Part shown: in pieces, positions 32,023 to 40,031 of the stretch
How the letters are laid out: each line of letters starts with the position of its first letter
Position numbering within the stretch: the stretch's first letter is position 1
DNA from: Oscillospiraceae bacterium
Lineage (GTDB): Bacteria; Bacillota; Clostridia; Oscillospirales; Oscillospiraceae
Length of the DNA stretch: 64,000 bases
Assembly: GCA_015068325.1 (NCBI GenBank)
Contig: SVKQ01000002.1
Coordinates: 1-64,000, forward strand
Direction: 5' to 3'
Program-made: the position numbers and the translations under genes
Notes under the pieces: generated by a model
What the model saw: the letters and a program-made list of their open reading frames with translations, nothing else
Databases searched by the model: none
Told to the model about the DNA's origin: nothing

Positions 32023-34977
32023 TTACATGTATAGATATCCGTATCGGTCCCGGATGGTGAGGATCAGATCATCCAGCGCCGTGGGCAGACCGTTGTCGCG
32101 CCTGCTGATGTCGTACTCCTTCGGCTCGCCAAAGATGCGCACCCGGACGTGATCGTGGTCCAGGAACAGCACGCCGGCGTTGTGGGAGTCGGCCATGTCC
32201 TCCGCTGTCTGGAACAGGGTGAACTTGTCGTGGCAGGGCTCGGAGTCGTAGGGGCAGAACTGGGTGCAGTTGCCGCACTCGTTGCACATCCTGTCCACGT
32301 GGAGGATCTGGTGGCTGCCGTCAGCCATGGTGATGGCCACGTTGGAGCGGTTGGGGCAGGAGTCCACACAGTTCTCGCATACGGTAGAGCACTGGAGGCA
32401 GCGCTCGCCCTCGCAGCGGGCGTCGCCGCTCATGGCGAGGACGCCCTTTTTGGCAATGGCATCCGCCTTGGTGATACAGGCCGCGGCGGGGATGTCATAG
32501 ACGTACGGCGCGCCGATGACCTCCTGGGCAAAGGCGGCCGCGTCGGCGATGCCCTCCACTACCGTGGCGGGACCGCGCTTGCAGTCGCCGGCGGCGTATA
32601 CGCCCTCGATGTTGGTGCGGAAGGCGGGGCGGCCCCTCTTGTCCAGCTCGATGCCGTTGGCGGTGAAGAGTGCGTCGTCCACCTGTTCGCCCACGGCGGA
32701 GATCACCAGATCGCAGGGGATGGTGAAGTACTCGCCGGTGCCTACTGGGCTGCGGCGACCGGAGCTGTCCGGCTCGCCTAAACGCATCTTCTCACACTTG
32801 AGTAGACCGTCTGCCTGGGCCACGGGGGCGGCCAGCTCGGCGAAGGATACACCGTCAGCCATAGCCAGCGCCAGCTCGTGCTCGTCAGCGGGCATCTCCC
32901 GCCTGGTGCGGCGGTAGACGATGGTCACGTTGGAGGCGCCACTGCGCTTGGCCAGGCGTGCCGCGTCCATAGCGGTGTTGCCGGCGCCCACCACGGCCAC
33001 GCTGCCGGTCACACCGATGAAGCCGGCTTTGACGCCCTTCATCCACTGGATGGCGCCGGCCACGTCGCCGGGAATCCCCAGCTGACCGGCCTTCCAGGCA
33101 CCCACGGCGTAGAGGATGTGGGTATAGCCCTGGACCTTCAGTTCCTCTACCGAGGGGGCAGGCGCGCCGCAGCGCACCTCCACACCGTAGCGCGCCATCA
33201 GGGCAATATCCTTCTCAATGGTCTCGTCGGCGATGCGGAAGGCGGGAATCACATGGCGCGGCACGCCTCCCAGCGTTGCCTCCCGCTCAAAGATAGTGGT
33301 TTCGATGCCGGCCCGGCCCAGGAAATAGGCGGCGGAGATGCCGGTGGGGCCGCCGCCGATGATGGCGGCCTTCTTGCCGCTCACGCGCGTCGGCACCTGA
33401 ATGGAGGCCATCAGCGCCTCGTAGCCGTTTTCGGCGGCCAGCAGCTTGGTGTCCCGGATGTGGACAGACTCGTCGTAGAAGTTGCGGCTGCACTTGCCCT
33501 GGCAGCGGTGGGCGCAGATGGTGCCGGTGATAAAGGGCAGGGGGTTTTTCTCCGTGATAAGCTTCAGCGCCGGGCCGAACAGACCCTTGCGGCACAACTC
33601 CATGTACTCGGGGATGTCCTGCTCAATGGGGCAGCCGCCTTTGCAGGGGGCGATGAAGCAGTCGGTCCAGGGCACCCCGTCCTCCCGCTTGCGGCTGGGC
33701 AGAGGCTTGATGGGTTTCAGATGGTGATAGTCTCTGTGACTGGCGGCAGACAGGGCGCAGATGGCCTCCGTATCCGTGCCGGTGAAGGGTCGGTAGGGAA
33801 GGGACTCCACTTTTTCCACCATCTGGCGCAGACGGTTGTAACCGCCGGGCTTGAGAATAGTGGTGGCCACGGTGATGGGCCAGATACCCGCCTCAAACAG
33901 CTTGTCACAGTTGAAATATTCGGCACCGCCGGCAAAGGAGATCCGTAGCTTCCCCTTGAACTGGCGGGAGATCCGGTGGCACATCTCAATGGTCAGCGGG
34001 AACAGGGAGCGGCCGGACATGTACATCTCGCTGCCGGGCAGCTCACCCCGGGTAGTGTCCACTGGGAAAGTATTGCTGAGCTTCAATCCGAACTCCAGGC
34101 CGTTCTCCTCGGCCAGCGCCTGCAGCCGCTGGAACATGGGCACCGCGTCGGCCCACTGGAGATCCTCCCGGAAATGATGGTCGTCAAAGACGATGTAGTC
34201 GTAGCCCATATCGTCCAGTGTCCGCCGTGCTGTCTCATAGCCCAGGATCGTGGGGTTGCACTTGACGAAGGTGTGCAGGTGCTTCTCAGTGATGAGGTAG
34301 GAGGCGATGCGTTCGATCTCATCCGGCGGACAGCCGTGTAGAGTGGACACGGTGACGCTGCGGCTGACGTGGGGGGAGATGCGGTCGATGTAGCCGGCGT
34401 GGGCGGGAAACAGCTCCTTCAGGACGGCCAGGCACTCGCCCCAGACGGCGGTGGCAGAGGCGTCCTTCATGCCCTCGATATAGGCATCTACCTTCTCTCC
34501 TTTGATGCCGTCCAGGTCGTAGCCCACGGACATGTTGAACACGAATCCGTCGGGATCGCCCAGACCGTATACCTTGCTGATGACCTTCAGGGCGCACCAG
34601 GCCTTGACGTACTCCTCCATGGCCTGGGGCACGGTCAGCTCGGTGGACCACTCCTGGTTGTAGCCCTCGTCATTGGCCAGGATGCAGGGGCGGGGTACAC
34701 AGGCGGCCAGCTCCGCACCGTCCATCTTCTGCACCGTCTTGACCTCAAAGAAGCGTGCGCCGGCAAAGTAAGCGGCGATGATGTTCTGGGCCAGCTGGCT
34801 GTTGGGCCCGGCAGCGGGGCCGAAAGGCGTTTCGATGCGCTCGCCGAAAATGGGCAGGCTCTTGCCAGCGGCGTGGTACGGTTTATGGACGCCGAACATA
34901 TCGCCTGTGCCGGCGTATTCAGTGACCACCCAGTTCATCAGTGAGCGGAAGGGGATGGGGACCATTTTTTCAGACAT
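32023..34977 (-). CDS. ygfK: Putative selenate reductase subunit YgfK (FeS/flavin oxidoreductase)
   Basis: 984 residues, close to the family length. The N-terminal half is a dihydroorotate-dehydrogenase-like barrel. A GltD-like part follows with an FeS-binding stretch (CKGGCPIEQDIPEYM and CAHRCQGKCSRNF), FAD-binding GGGPTGISAAYFLGRAG and NAD(P)-binding VVGAGNTAMDAARLAKRSG. The C-terminus holds ferredoxin clusters (CLQCSTVCENCVDSCP and CNECGNCTQFCPYD). The old selenate name is misleading: the protein belongs to the purine/urate cluster and probably supplies or accepts electrons in a reductive ring step. The start at 34977 follows AAAGGAG. Confidence 0.92.
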   Translation of the reverse strand: MSEKMVPIPFRSLMNWVVTEYAGTGDMFGVHKPYHAAGKSLPIFGERIETPFGPAAGPNSQLAQNIIAAYFAGARFFEVKTVQKMDGAELAACVPRPCILANDEGYNQEWSTELTVPQAMEEYVKAWCALKVISKVYGLGDPDGFVFNMSVGYDLDGIKGEKVDAYIEGMKDASATAVWGECLAVLKELFPAHAGYIDRISPHVSRSVTVSTLHGCPPDEIERIASYLITEKHLHTFVKCNPTILGYETARRTLDDMGYDYIVFDDHHFREDLQWADAVPMFQRLQALAEENGLEFGLKLSNTFPVDTTRGELPGSEMYMSGRSLFPLTIEMCHRISRQFKGKLRISFAGGAEYFNCDKLFEAGIWPITVATTILKPGGYNRLRQMVEKVESLPYRPFTGTDTEAICALSAASHRDYHHLKPIKPLPSRKREDGVPWTDCFIAPCKGGCPIEQDIPEYMELCRKGLFGPALKLITEKNPLPFITGTICAHRCQGKCSRNFYDESVHIRDTKLLAAENGYEALMASIQVPTRVSGKKAAIIGGGPTGISAAYFLGRAGIETTIFEREATLGGVPRHVIPAFRIADETIEKDIALMARYGVEVRCGAPAPSVEELKVQGYTHILYAVGAWKAGQLGIPGDVAGAIQWMKGVKAGFIGVTGSVAVVGAGNTAMDAARLAKRSGASNVTIVYRRTRREMPADEHELALAMADGVSFAELAAPVAQADGLLKCEKMRLGEPDSSGRRSPVGTGEYFTIPCDLVISAVGEQVDDALFTANGIELDKRGRPAFRTNIEGVYAAGDCKRGPATVVEGIADAAAFAQEVIGAPYVYDIPAAACITKADAIAKKGVLAMSGDARCEGERCLQCSTVCENCVDSCPNRSNVAITMADGSHQILHVDRMCNECGNCTQFCPYDSEPCHDKFTLFQTAEDMADSHNAGVLFLDHDHVRVRIFGEPKEYDISRRDNGLPTALDDLILTIRDRYGYLYM

Positions 34978-35089
34978 GGGGAACGCTCCTTTCGTGGAAT
35001 GTATCATAAAAAGCACCGCGCACGGCGTGAAACGGCCTGTAGGCCTGTAAGCGGATTAATCGGAGATCCACAGATTTGGATAAAGCATC

Positions 35090-36433
35090 TCAATACACCC
35101 GGTTGTTCAGTGCACCCCAAAGCTTCTTGGCGCTCTCCAGAATATGGGCGTTCTCCGCCTCCTCGTCGATGCCGACCAACTCCCGATCCCGCATCAGCAC
35201 CCTGCCGTTTGCAATGGTAGTGCGGCACAGCTTGCCTGTCATGCCGAAGAGGATGTGGCCGTCGATGTTCTCGTCGGAGAAGGGGGTGTAGGGCTTGTAA
35301 TCCATCACGATGATATCCGATGCGGCACCGGGTTTCAGCACGCCAAGCTCCACGGGGAAATACTTCTCCGCAATCTTCGCGTTATTGCGGAACAGCATGC
35401 CGGTTACCTCTCCCCAGGCCACGTTGGGCAGACAGGCGTTGAGCCGCTGGACGCACAGCGCCGCCTTCAGAGATTCAATCATGTCGTTGGTCCAGGCGTC
35501 GGTACCCAGCCCCAGCAGGATTCCCTCCTGGCTCAGGGGCAGTACGGGACACACACCCACCGCGTTGGACATGTTGGACTCCGGATTGTTGACCACCATG
35601 GTGCCGGTGTTTTTGATGAGTTCGATCTCGGCGGGGTTGACGTGGATACAGTGTCCCAGCAATGTCTTCCCGCCCAGGATGCCGTGGTCGTGGAGCCTCT
35701 GCACCGGACGGCGACCGTAGTTCTGCAGACTGTCGTATACGTCGTTCATGCCCTCGGACACGTGGATGTGGTAGCCGGTGCGCCCGTTGTTGGCCGCAAC
35801 CATCCTGTCAAAGGTCTTGTCGGAGATGGTGAACAGGGCGTGGCCGCCGAACATGGCCGCCAGCATGGGGTCCTGTCCCTTTTCGCAGTAGGTGATCCAG
35901 TCGGCGTTCTCCTGGATGGCCTGCAGGCACTTTTCCTCGCCGTCCCGGTCGCTGACCTCATAACACAGGCAGGAGCGGATGCCGAACTTTTTGGCGCTCT
36001 CGCCGATCTGGAACAGAGAGCCGGGGATCTCGGCGTAGGCGGCGTGGTGGTCGAAGATGGTGGTGACGCCCTGCTTGATGCAGTCGATGTACAGCGCGTC
36101 GGCGCTGGCGCGGGAACCCTCCAGCGTCAGCTTCCGGTCCATGGCCCACCAGGTGCCGTCCAGCACCTCATAGAAGTTGGTGGGGTTGTTTCCCACGATG
36201 GAGAGGCCCCGCGCCAGTGCGGAGTAGATGTGGGTGTGGGCGTTGATGAAGGCGGGCATGATGACGCCGCCCCGGGCGTCGATGATCCCGGCATCGGGGT
36301 ATTTGGCCCGCAGGGCGGTCTCGTCGCCCACCTCGGTGATGACGGGGCCGTCAAAGGCCACGCCGCCGTGCTCATAGTAGCCTTTGCCCCCGGCATCCCG
36401 GGTGATCAGTCGTCCGTTGGTGACAAGATACAT
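35090..36433 (-). CDS. ssnA: SsnA-type aminohydrolase (purine/8-oxoguanine-deaminase-like)
   Basis: 447 residues of the ATZ/TRZ amidohydrolase family. Metal and catalytic residues occur in N-A-H-T-H-I-Y-S, G-Y-H-I-H-V-S-E-G, L-G-H-C-I-H-V and G-L-G-T-D-A-W. SsnA removes an amino group from a purine-type ring or hydrolyses a related intermediate within the urate pathway. The start MYLVTNGR at 36433 follows AAAGAGGAGG. A promoter and a leader with a terminator hairpin precede it, so it can be regulated apart from upp; ygfK follows 112 bases downstream on the same strand. Confidence 0.92.
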   Translation of the reverse strand: MYLVTNGRLITRDAGGKGYYEHGGVAFDGPVITEVGDETALRAKYPDAGIIDARGGVIMPAFINAHTHIYSALARGLSIVGNNPTNFYEVLDGTWWAMDRKLTLEGSRASADALYIDCIKQGVTTIFDHHAAYAEIPGSLFQIGESAKKFGIRSCLCYEVSDRDGEEKCLQAIQENADWITYCEKGQDPMLAAMFGGHALFTISDKTFDRMVAANNGRTGYHIHVSEGMNDVYDSLQNYGRRPVQRLHDHGILGGKTLLGHCIHVNPAEIELIKNTGTMVVNNPESNMSNAVGVCPVLPLSQEGILLGLGTDAWTNDMIESLKAALCVQRLNACLPNVAWGEVTGMLFRNNAKIAEKYFPVELGVLKPGAASDIIVMDYKPYTPFSDENIDGHILFGMTGKLCRTTIANGRVLMRDRELVGIDEEAENAHILESAKKLWGALNNRVY

Positions 36434-36470
36434 GGCGATCCTCCTCTTTACGATCCACCCCGCCGCGAAC

Positions 36471-36584
36471 AAAAAGTGTTTCAAACCTCCGCTCAGGAGA
36501 TCTGAAACACTCAAGCAAGCAGCCGAGTGATAGTTGCAGCCCGTGCGCGAAGCACTTCCTTACAGCTACCAGTCTTGAATTGTT
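36471..36584 (-). promoter_or_regulatory. Structured leader with intrinsic attenuator upstream of ssnA (candidate riboswitch)
   Basis: From the expected transcript start (about 36584) the leader can form GTGC-loop-GCAC (36555-36543) inside a TGGTAG/CTATCA stem (36571-36566 with 36533-36528), and a CACTC/GAGTG stem (36529-36525 with 36512-36508). It ends in a terminator: 9-bp AGTGTTTCA/TGAAACACT (36511-36503 with 36483-36475), an inner CTCC/GGAG, then TTTTT. The GAGTG arm is shared with the terminator, so the two folds exclude each other. It does not match the purine, ZTP, THF or T-box consensus that I know. Confidence 0.55.
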
Positions 36585-36590
36585 GTACCG

Positions 36591-36619
36591 ATTATACAGC
36601 AGACGGCGGAGAAAAGCAA
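36591..36619 (-). promoter_or_regulatory. Promoter of ssnA-ygfK
   Basis: TTGCTT (36619-36614), 17-base spacer, TATAAT (36596-36591) on the minus strand, just beyond the upp terminator. Confidence 0.65.
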
Positions 36620-36643
36620 CAGAAATTTGTGGAAAAGAGAAAG

Positions 36644-36670
36644 AAACGGCGGTGCGTTGCACCGCCGTTT
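36644..36670. terminator. Terminator after upp
   Basis: AAACGGCGGTGC (36644-36655) pairs perfectly with GCACCGCCGTTT (36659-36670), loop GTT; on the minus strand a T-rich stretch (TTTCTTTCTC) follows. Confidence 0.8.
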
Positions 36671-36683
36671 CCGGGAAAGGCTT

Positions 36684-37319
36684 TTATTTGGTGCCAAAGA
36701 TGCGGTCGCCGGCGTCACCCAAACCGGGTACGATGTAACCATGCTCGTTCAGGTGATCATCCAGCGCACCGGCGTAGATATCCACATCGGGGTGGCGGGA
36801 GGTGATGAGCTCGATGCCCTCGGGGGCGGCCACCAGCACCATCAGCTTGATGTTCCTGCAGCCGCGCCGCTTCATCTCCTCAATGGCCATGTCGGCGCTG
36901 CCGCCGGTGGCCAGCATGGGATCGACGATGATGATGTCACGCTCGGCCACATCCTTGGGCATCTTGCAGAAGTACAGGTGGGGCTCCAGCGTATCCTCGT
37001 CCCGATACATGCCGATATGACCCACGCGGGCGGAGGGCACCATGCGCAGCACGCCCTCTACCAGCCCCAGACCGGCCCGCAGGATGGGGACGACGGCGAA
37101 TTTTTTGCCGGCCAGTGTGGGCATCTCCGCCTCGCACAGGGGGGTCTCGATATGCTTGGTGGTCAGAGGCAGATCGCGGGTGGCCTCATAGGTGATGAGC
37201 ATGCCGATCTCGGATACCAAGTCTCGGAAATCCTTGACGCTGGTGTTCTTGTCGCGCATGATGGTCAGCTTGTGAGCCACCAGGGGGTGATCCATGATAT
37301 GCACTTTCTCTGTAAACAT
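36684..37319 (-). CDS. upp: Uracil phosphoribosyltransferase
   Basis: 211 residues. It makes UMP from uracil and PRPP. The PRPP motif is [10 protein letters not shown] (about 133-142), the uracil-binding end is [22 protein letters not shown] precedes the start. It follows tsaB by 58 bases, a gap that contains the inverted repeat TATAGAA-AA-TTCTATA (37355-37370) and AT-rich promoter-like sequence, so it may have its own control. Confidence 0.97.
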   Translation of the reverse strand: MFTEKVHIMDHPLVAHKLTIMRDKNTSVKDFRDLVSEIGMLITYEATRDLPLTTKHIETPLCEAEMPTLAGKKFAVVPILRAGLGLVEGVLRMVPSARVGHIGMYRDEDTLEPHLYFCKMPKDVAERDIIIVDPMLATGGSADMAIEEMKRRGCRNIKLMVLVAAPEGIELITSRHPDVDIYAGALDDHLNEHGYIVPGLGDAGDRIFGTK

Positions 37320-37377
37320 CTTGTTTCTCCTCCGTTATGTCGTATATAAAAATATATAGAAAATTCTATAAATGCGC

Positions 37378-38091
37378 TCAATCTGCTGTGATCTTCAGCC
37401 CTCTGGCCAACCGCTCCCGCTCGGCCTGGGACAGCCGCAGGTAGTTGGGCACAAGATCCCGTGCTGGTACAGTCTCGCCCCGTGCCGCCATCTCTGAGGC
37501 CGTCTGGGCCACGCCTACGGCGTTCTGCATCCGCAGCGCCGGCGGCGCCATGCGGCAGTGGATGCCGCTTTCCGACAAATACGCACAGCACGGCGCGGCG
37601 CCGTCGCCCACAATTATTTTCAGCTGATCGTCGTTCTGCAGCTCCTCCGCCAGCTCCGGCAGGCCGATGGCCCGGTCCGGCGTCAGCCGTTCCAACTGTT
37701 CGCTCCGGGCGGCGAACACGGCGTTGTAGATCTGGCTGCGCCGGGCGTCCATGGCGCAGATCACCTCTGCCTCCATGTGCCGTACGCTTTGAGCCATGGC
37801 CTCCAGCGTGGATACAGCGCAGCAGGGGAGGTCCAGCGTCCAGGCCAGCCCCTTGGCGGCGGACACGCCGATCCGCAGCCCCGTGAAGGAGCCGGGACCC
37901 GCCGCCACGGCGATCAGATCCATTTGCCGCAGCTCCAGGCCGCCGTTTTTCAGCATGGCGTCCACCAACGGCATCAGGGTACGGCTGTGGGTCAGTCCGG
38001 TGTTCTGAAAAGTGGAGGCCAGAATGACGCCGTCCTCTGCGACGGCAGCGGAGACACTTTTGGCGGAGGTCTCCAATGCCAGGATCTTCAC
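37378..38091 (-). CDS. tsaB: tRNA t6A37 biosynthesis protein TsaB
   Basis: 237 residues of the ASKHA fold. LALETSAKSVS at the start and A-A-G-P-G-S-F-T-G-L-R-I-G (about 68-80) are diagnostic. TsaB is the non-catalytic scaffold that binds TsaD and TsaE for threonylcarbamoylation of tRNA A37. The GTG start at 38091 overlaps the tsaE stop by four bases (GTGA); longer open sequence upstream is shadow of tsaE. tsaD is not in this window; the Sua5 step is encoded at 46612. Confidence 0.95.
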   Translation of the reverse strand: MKILALETSAKSVSAAVAEDGVILASTFQNTGLTHSRTLMPLVDAMLKNGGLELRQMDLIAVAAGPGSFTGLRIGVSAAKGLAWTLDLPCCAVSTLEAMAQSVRHMEAEVICAMDARRSQIYNAVFAARSEQLERLTPDRAIGLPELAEELQNDDQLKIIVGDGAAPCCAYLSESGIHCRMAPPALRMQNAVGVAQTASEMAARGETVPARDLVPNYLRLSQAERERLARGLKITAD

Positions 38092-38525
38092 AGCTCGTCC
38101 CCTCCCGTGATGGTGATGCGCCGCCAGTTCTCCTGATCGCCGCAGCGCTCGATGGTCACGCATACCGCGTCGGCGGGGATGGCCTCCGCCACGTTCTCGC
38201 TCCACTCTACGGCGCACACGCCGCCCCGGTCCAGATAGTCATCCCAGCCGATGTCGAACAGAGCGTTGCTGTCCGGCAGGCGGTACATGTCAAAGTGGAA
38301 CAGGGGCAGCGGACCGTCGTACTCATTGACGATGGTGAAGGTGGGACTGGTGACGCGGCTCTGACAACCGATCCCCCTTGCCAGCCCGCGGGTGAACGCG
38401 GTTTTTCCCATGCCGAGACCGCCCACATAGGCCACCACGTTGCCGCCGCGCAGACGGCGGCCCAGCTCCTCGCCGATCCGTTCGGTCTCCGCCGTGCTGT
38501 GGGAGATATATGTCACCGCTGTCAC
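38088..38525 (-). CDS. tsaE: tRNA t6A37 biosynthesis ATPase TsaE
   Basis: 145 residues. P-loop-like G-L-G-M-G-K-T-A-F (about 36-44), the family motif F-H-F-D-M-Y-R-L (about 76-83) and V-E-W-S-E. It drives product release or cycling of the TsaB-TsaD complex. Coupled to tsaB. The upstream region to 38591 is divergent intergenic sequence. Confidence 0.95.
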   Translation of the reverse strand: MTAVTYISHSTAETERIGEELGRRLRGGNVVAYVGGLGMGKTAFTRGLARGIGCQSRVTSPTFTIVNEYDGPLPLFHFDMYRLPDSNALFDIGWDDYLDRGGVCAVEWSENVAEAIPADAVCVTIERCGDQENWRRITITGGDEL

Positions 38526-38591
38526 CTCTCTGTCTCAAAATTCGCGTTCAGTATAGCATAAAAAAACACCGTTGAAAAGAGAGAAACCGCG

Positions 38592-38620
38592 TTTACACGG
38601 AAAACTTCTTGTGATAGACT
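38592..38620 (+). promoter_or_regulatory. Promoter of the rodA gene
   Basis: TTTACA (38592-38597), 17-base spacer, TAGACT (38615-38620); the -10 overlaps the start of a perfect inverted repeat. Confidence 0.45.
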
Positions 38621-38652
38621 ATGGGTGCCGCTGCATGAGCGGCACCCATAGT
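38618..38652. repeat. Perfect 15-bp inverted repeat overlapping the rodA promoter
   Basis: ACTATGGGTGCCGCT (38618-38632), loop GCATG, exact complement 38638-38652. A second perfect 7-bp hairpin (CCGCGCC-TGC-GGCGCGG, 38653-38669) follows directly. It could be a DNA operator or an RNA hairpin. Confidence 0.8.
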
Positions 38653-38683
38653 CCGCGCCTGCGGCGCGGCAGATCAAGCACAG

Positions 38684-38714
38684 CGGGAGGGGGCTCCCAT
38701 CCCCTCCCGGTTTT
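38684..38714 (+). terminator. Terminator-like hairpin directly before the rodA ribosome site
   Basis: CGGGAGGGG (38684-38692) pairs with CCCCTCCCG (38701-38709), then TTTT; the rodA Shine-Dalgarno GGGGAGG follows at once. It could act as an attenuator. Confidence 0.55.
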
Positions 38715-38727
38715 CCGGGGAGGCACC

Positions 38728-39879
38728 ATGTTTCAGAGGGTCCGCAATGCGATAGGGGACATCTTCCAGCAGGTCGATCCTGTCCTGCTGGCGCTCTGCT
38801 GCGCCGCCACGCTCTTCGGCCTGGTGGAGATTGCCAGCGCCACCCATTACATGGGTACCTTGCGCTATGTGCTGGTGCAGGGTGGTGCGGCGGTCATCGG
38901 CGTGCTGGCTTACTTTCTAATGTCGCTGGTGGATCTGAATGAGCTGTCCAAGGGCTGGAAGTGGATGCTGCTGTTCAACGTGGTGCTGATCCTGCTGCTG
39001 CGCACGCCGCTGGGCGTGGATGACGGCACGGGAAACCGGGCGTGGCTCTATATTCCCCATTTTCCCGTCAGCTTGCAGCCGGCGGAACTGGTAAAGCTGA
39101 CCTTCGCCGTGATCCTGGCCAGACAGCTGGTGTGGCTGCAGGAGGAAAAGAAGCTGAACGCCGTCCCCTCTGTGGCCTTTTTGGGGGCGCACATCCTGGG
39201 GCTGGTGGGGCTCTACTACATGGCCTCCGGTGATATGGGCAGCGCCTTGGTCTACATTTTCATCTTCGCCTGCATGGCCTTCGCCGCCGGCGTCAAGGCC
39301 CGCTGGTTCGCCCTGGGACTGGCGGGCGGAGGGGCCGCCTTTTATCTGCTGTGGGAGTTGGACAAGATCAGCGACTACATGAAGGACCGCTTCCGACTGA
39401 TCCTGGATCACGACCTGGACCCACAGGGTGTCGGCTGGCACCAGAGCCGCAGCCTGCTGGCGCTGGGCAGCGGCAAGCTGACGGGCCAGGGGCTGTTCCA
39501 CGGCACACAGACCCAGAGCGAGTTCAGCTGGAGCTTGCCGGCCCGGCACACGGACTTCATTTTCTCCGCCATCGGGGAGGAGCTGGGACTGCTGGGCTGT
39601 GTGGCCGCGCTGGCGCTCCTGACGGCCATCGTGATCCGCTGCCTGGTGGTGGCTTACCGGGCCAGGACCCGGCTGGAGAGCTATATCTGCGTGGCCATGG
39701 CCGCCATGCTGATCTTTCAGACGGTCATCAATGTGGGCATGTGCCTGTTCCTGGTGCCGGTCATCGGCCTGACGCTGCCCTTCTTCAGTTACGGCGGCTC
39801 CTCACTGGTGACGCTGTTCGCCGCCATGGGGATGGTGTCCGGTATTCGAAAACGGTCGCTGCCGGAGTGGCTGCGATAG
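38728..39879 (+). CDS. rodA: FtsW/RodA/SpoVE-family peptidoglycan polymerase
   Basis: 383 residues, about ten membrane helices. SEDS-family signatures: S-L-Q-P-A-E-L-V-K-L near residue 110, the F-S-W-S-L-P-A-R-H-T-D-F-I-F-S-A-I-G-E-E loop, and L-P-F-F-S-Y-G-G-S-S near the end. SEDS proteins polymerise lipid II with a class B PBP. The ending and the absence of cell-division partners suggest RodA (elongation) or SpoVE rather than FtsW. The start MFQRVRNAI follows GGGGAGG; a longer upstream open frame crosses hairpins and is ignored. Confidence 0.9.
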   Translation: MFQRVRNAIGDIFQQVDPVLLALCCAATLFGLVEIASATHYMGTLRYVLVQGGAAVIGVLAYFLMSLVDLNELSKGWKWMLLFNVVLILLLRTPLGVDDGTGNRAWLYIPHFPVSLQPAELVKLTFAVILARQLVWLQEEKKLNAVPSVAFLGAHILGLVGLYYMASGDMGSALVYIFIFACMAFAAGVKARWFALGLAGGGAAFYLLWELDKISDYMKDRFRLILDHDLDPQGVGWHQSRSLLALGSGKLTGQGLFHGTQTQSEFSWSLPARHTDFIFSAIGEELGLLGCVAALALLTAIVIRCLVVAYRARTRLESYICVAMAAMLIFQTVINVGMCLFLVPVIGLTLPFFSYGGSSLVTLFAAMGMVSGIRKRSLPEWLR

Positions 39880-39885
39880 ACATGG

Positions 39886-39917
39886 AGTCCCCCGTCTGCA
39901 GACGGGGGACTTTTTTT
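39886..39917 (+). terminator. Intrinsic terminator of rodA
   Basis: AGTCCCCCGTCTG pairs with CAGACGGGGGACT, followed by seven T. Confidence 0.95.
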
Positions 39918-39937
39918 CCCCGTGGGGCGGGCGGCGG

Positions 39938-39966
39938 TTGTAATCGGAACAAAAGCGTGATATACT
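39938..39966 (+). promoter_or_regulatory. Promoter of the ddl-murF operon
   Basis: TTGTAA (39938-39943), 17-base spacer, TATACT (39961-39966). Confidence 0.55.
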
Positions 39967-40031
39967 GCTATGGTAAAATTGGTATATTGTGGGCGGCCCT
40001 GTGGCCGATCATTGAAACAGAGGTGCGATAT

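Noticed and set aside
36434-36470. Longer N-terminus of SsnA starting at 36514
   Set aside because: The extra codons run through the attenuator hairpin; the Met at 36433 has a perfect ribosome site.
39351-40031. Ddl frame extending upstream to 39351
   Set aside because: It crosses the rodA gene, terminator and the ddl promoter; the ATG at 40032 matches the family start.
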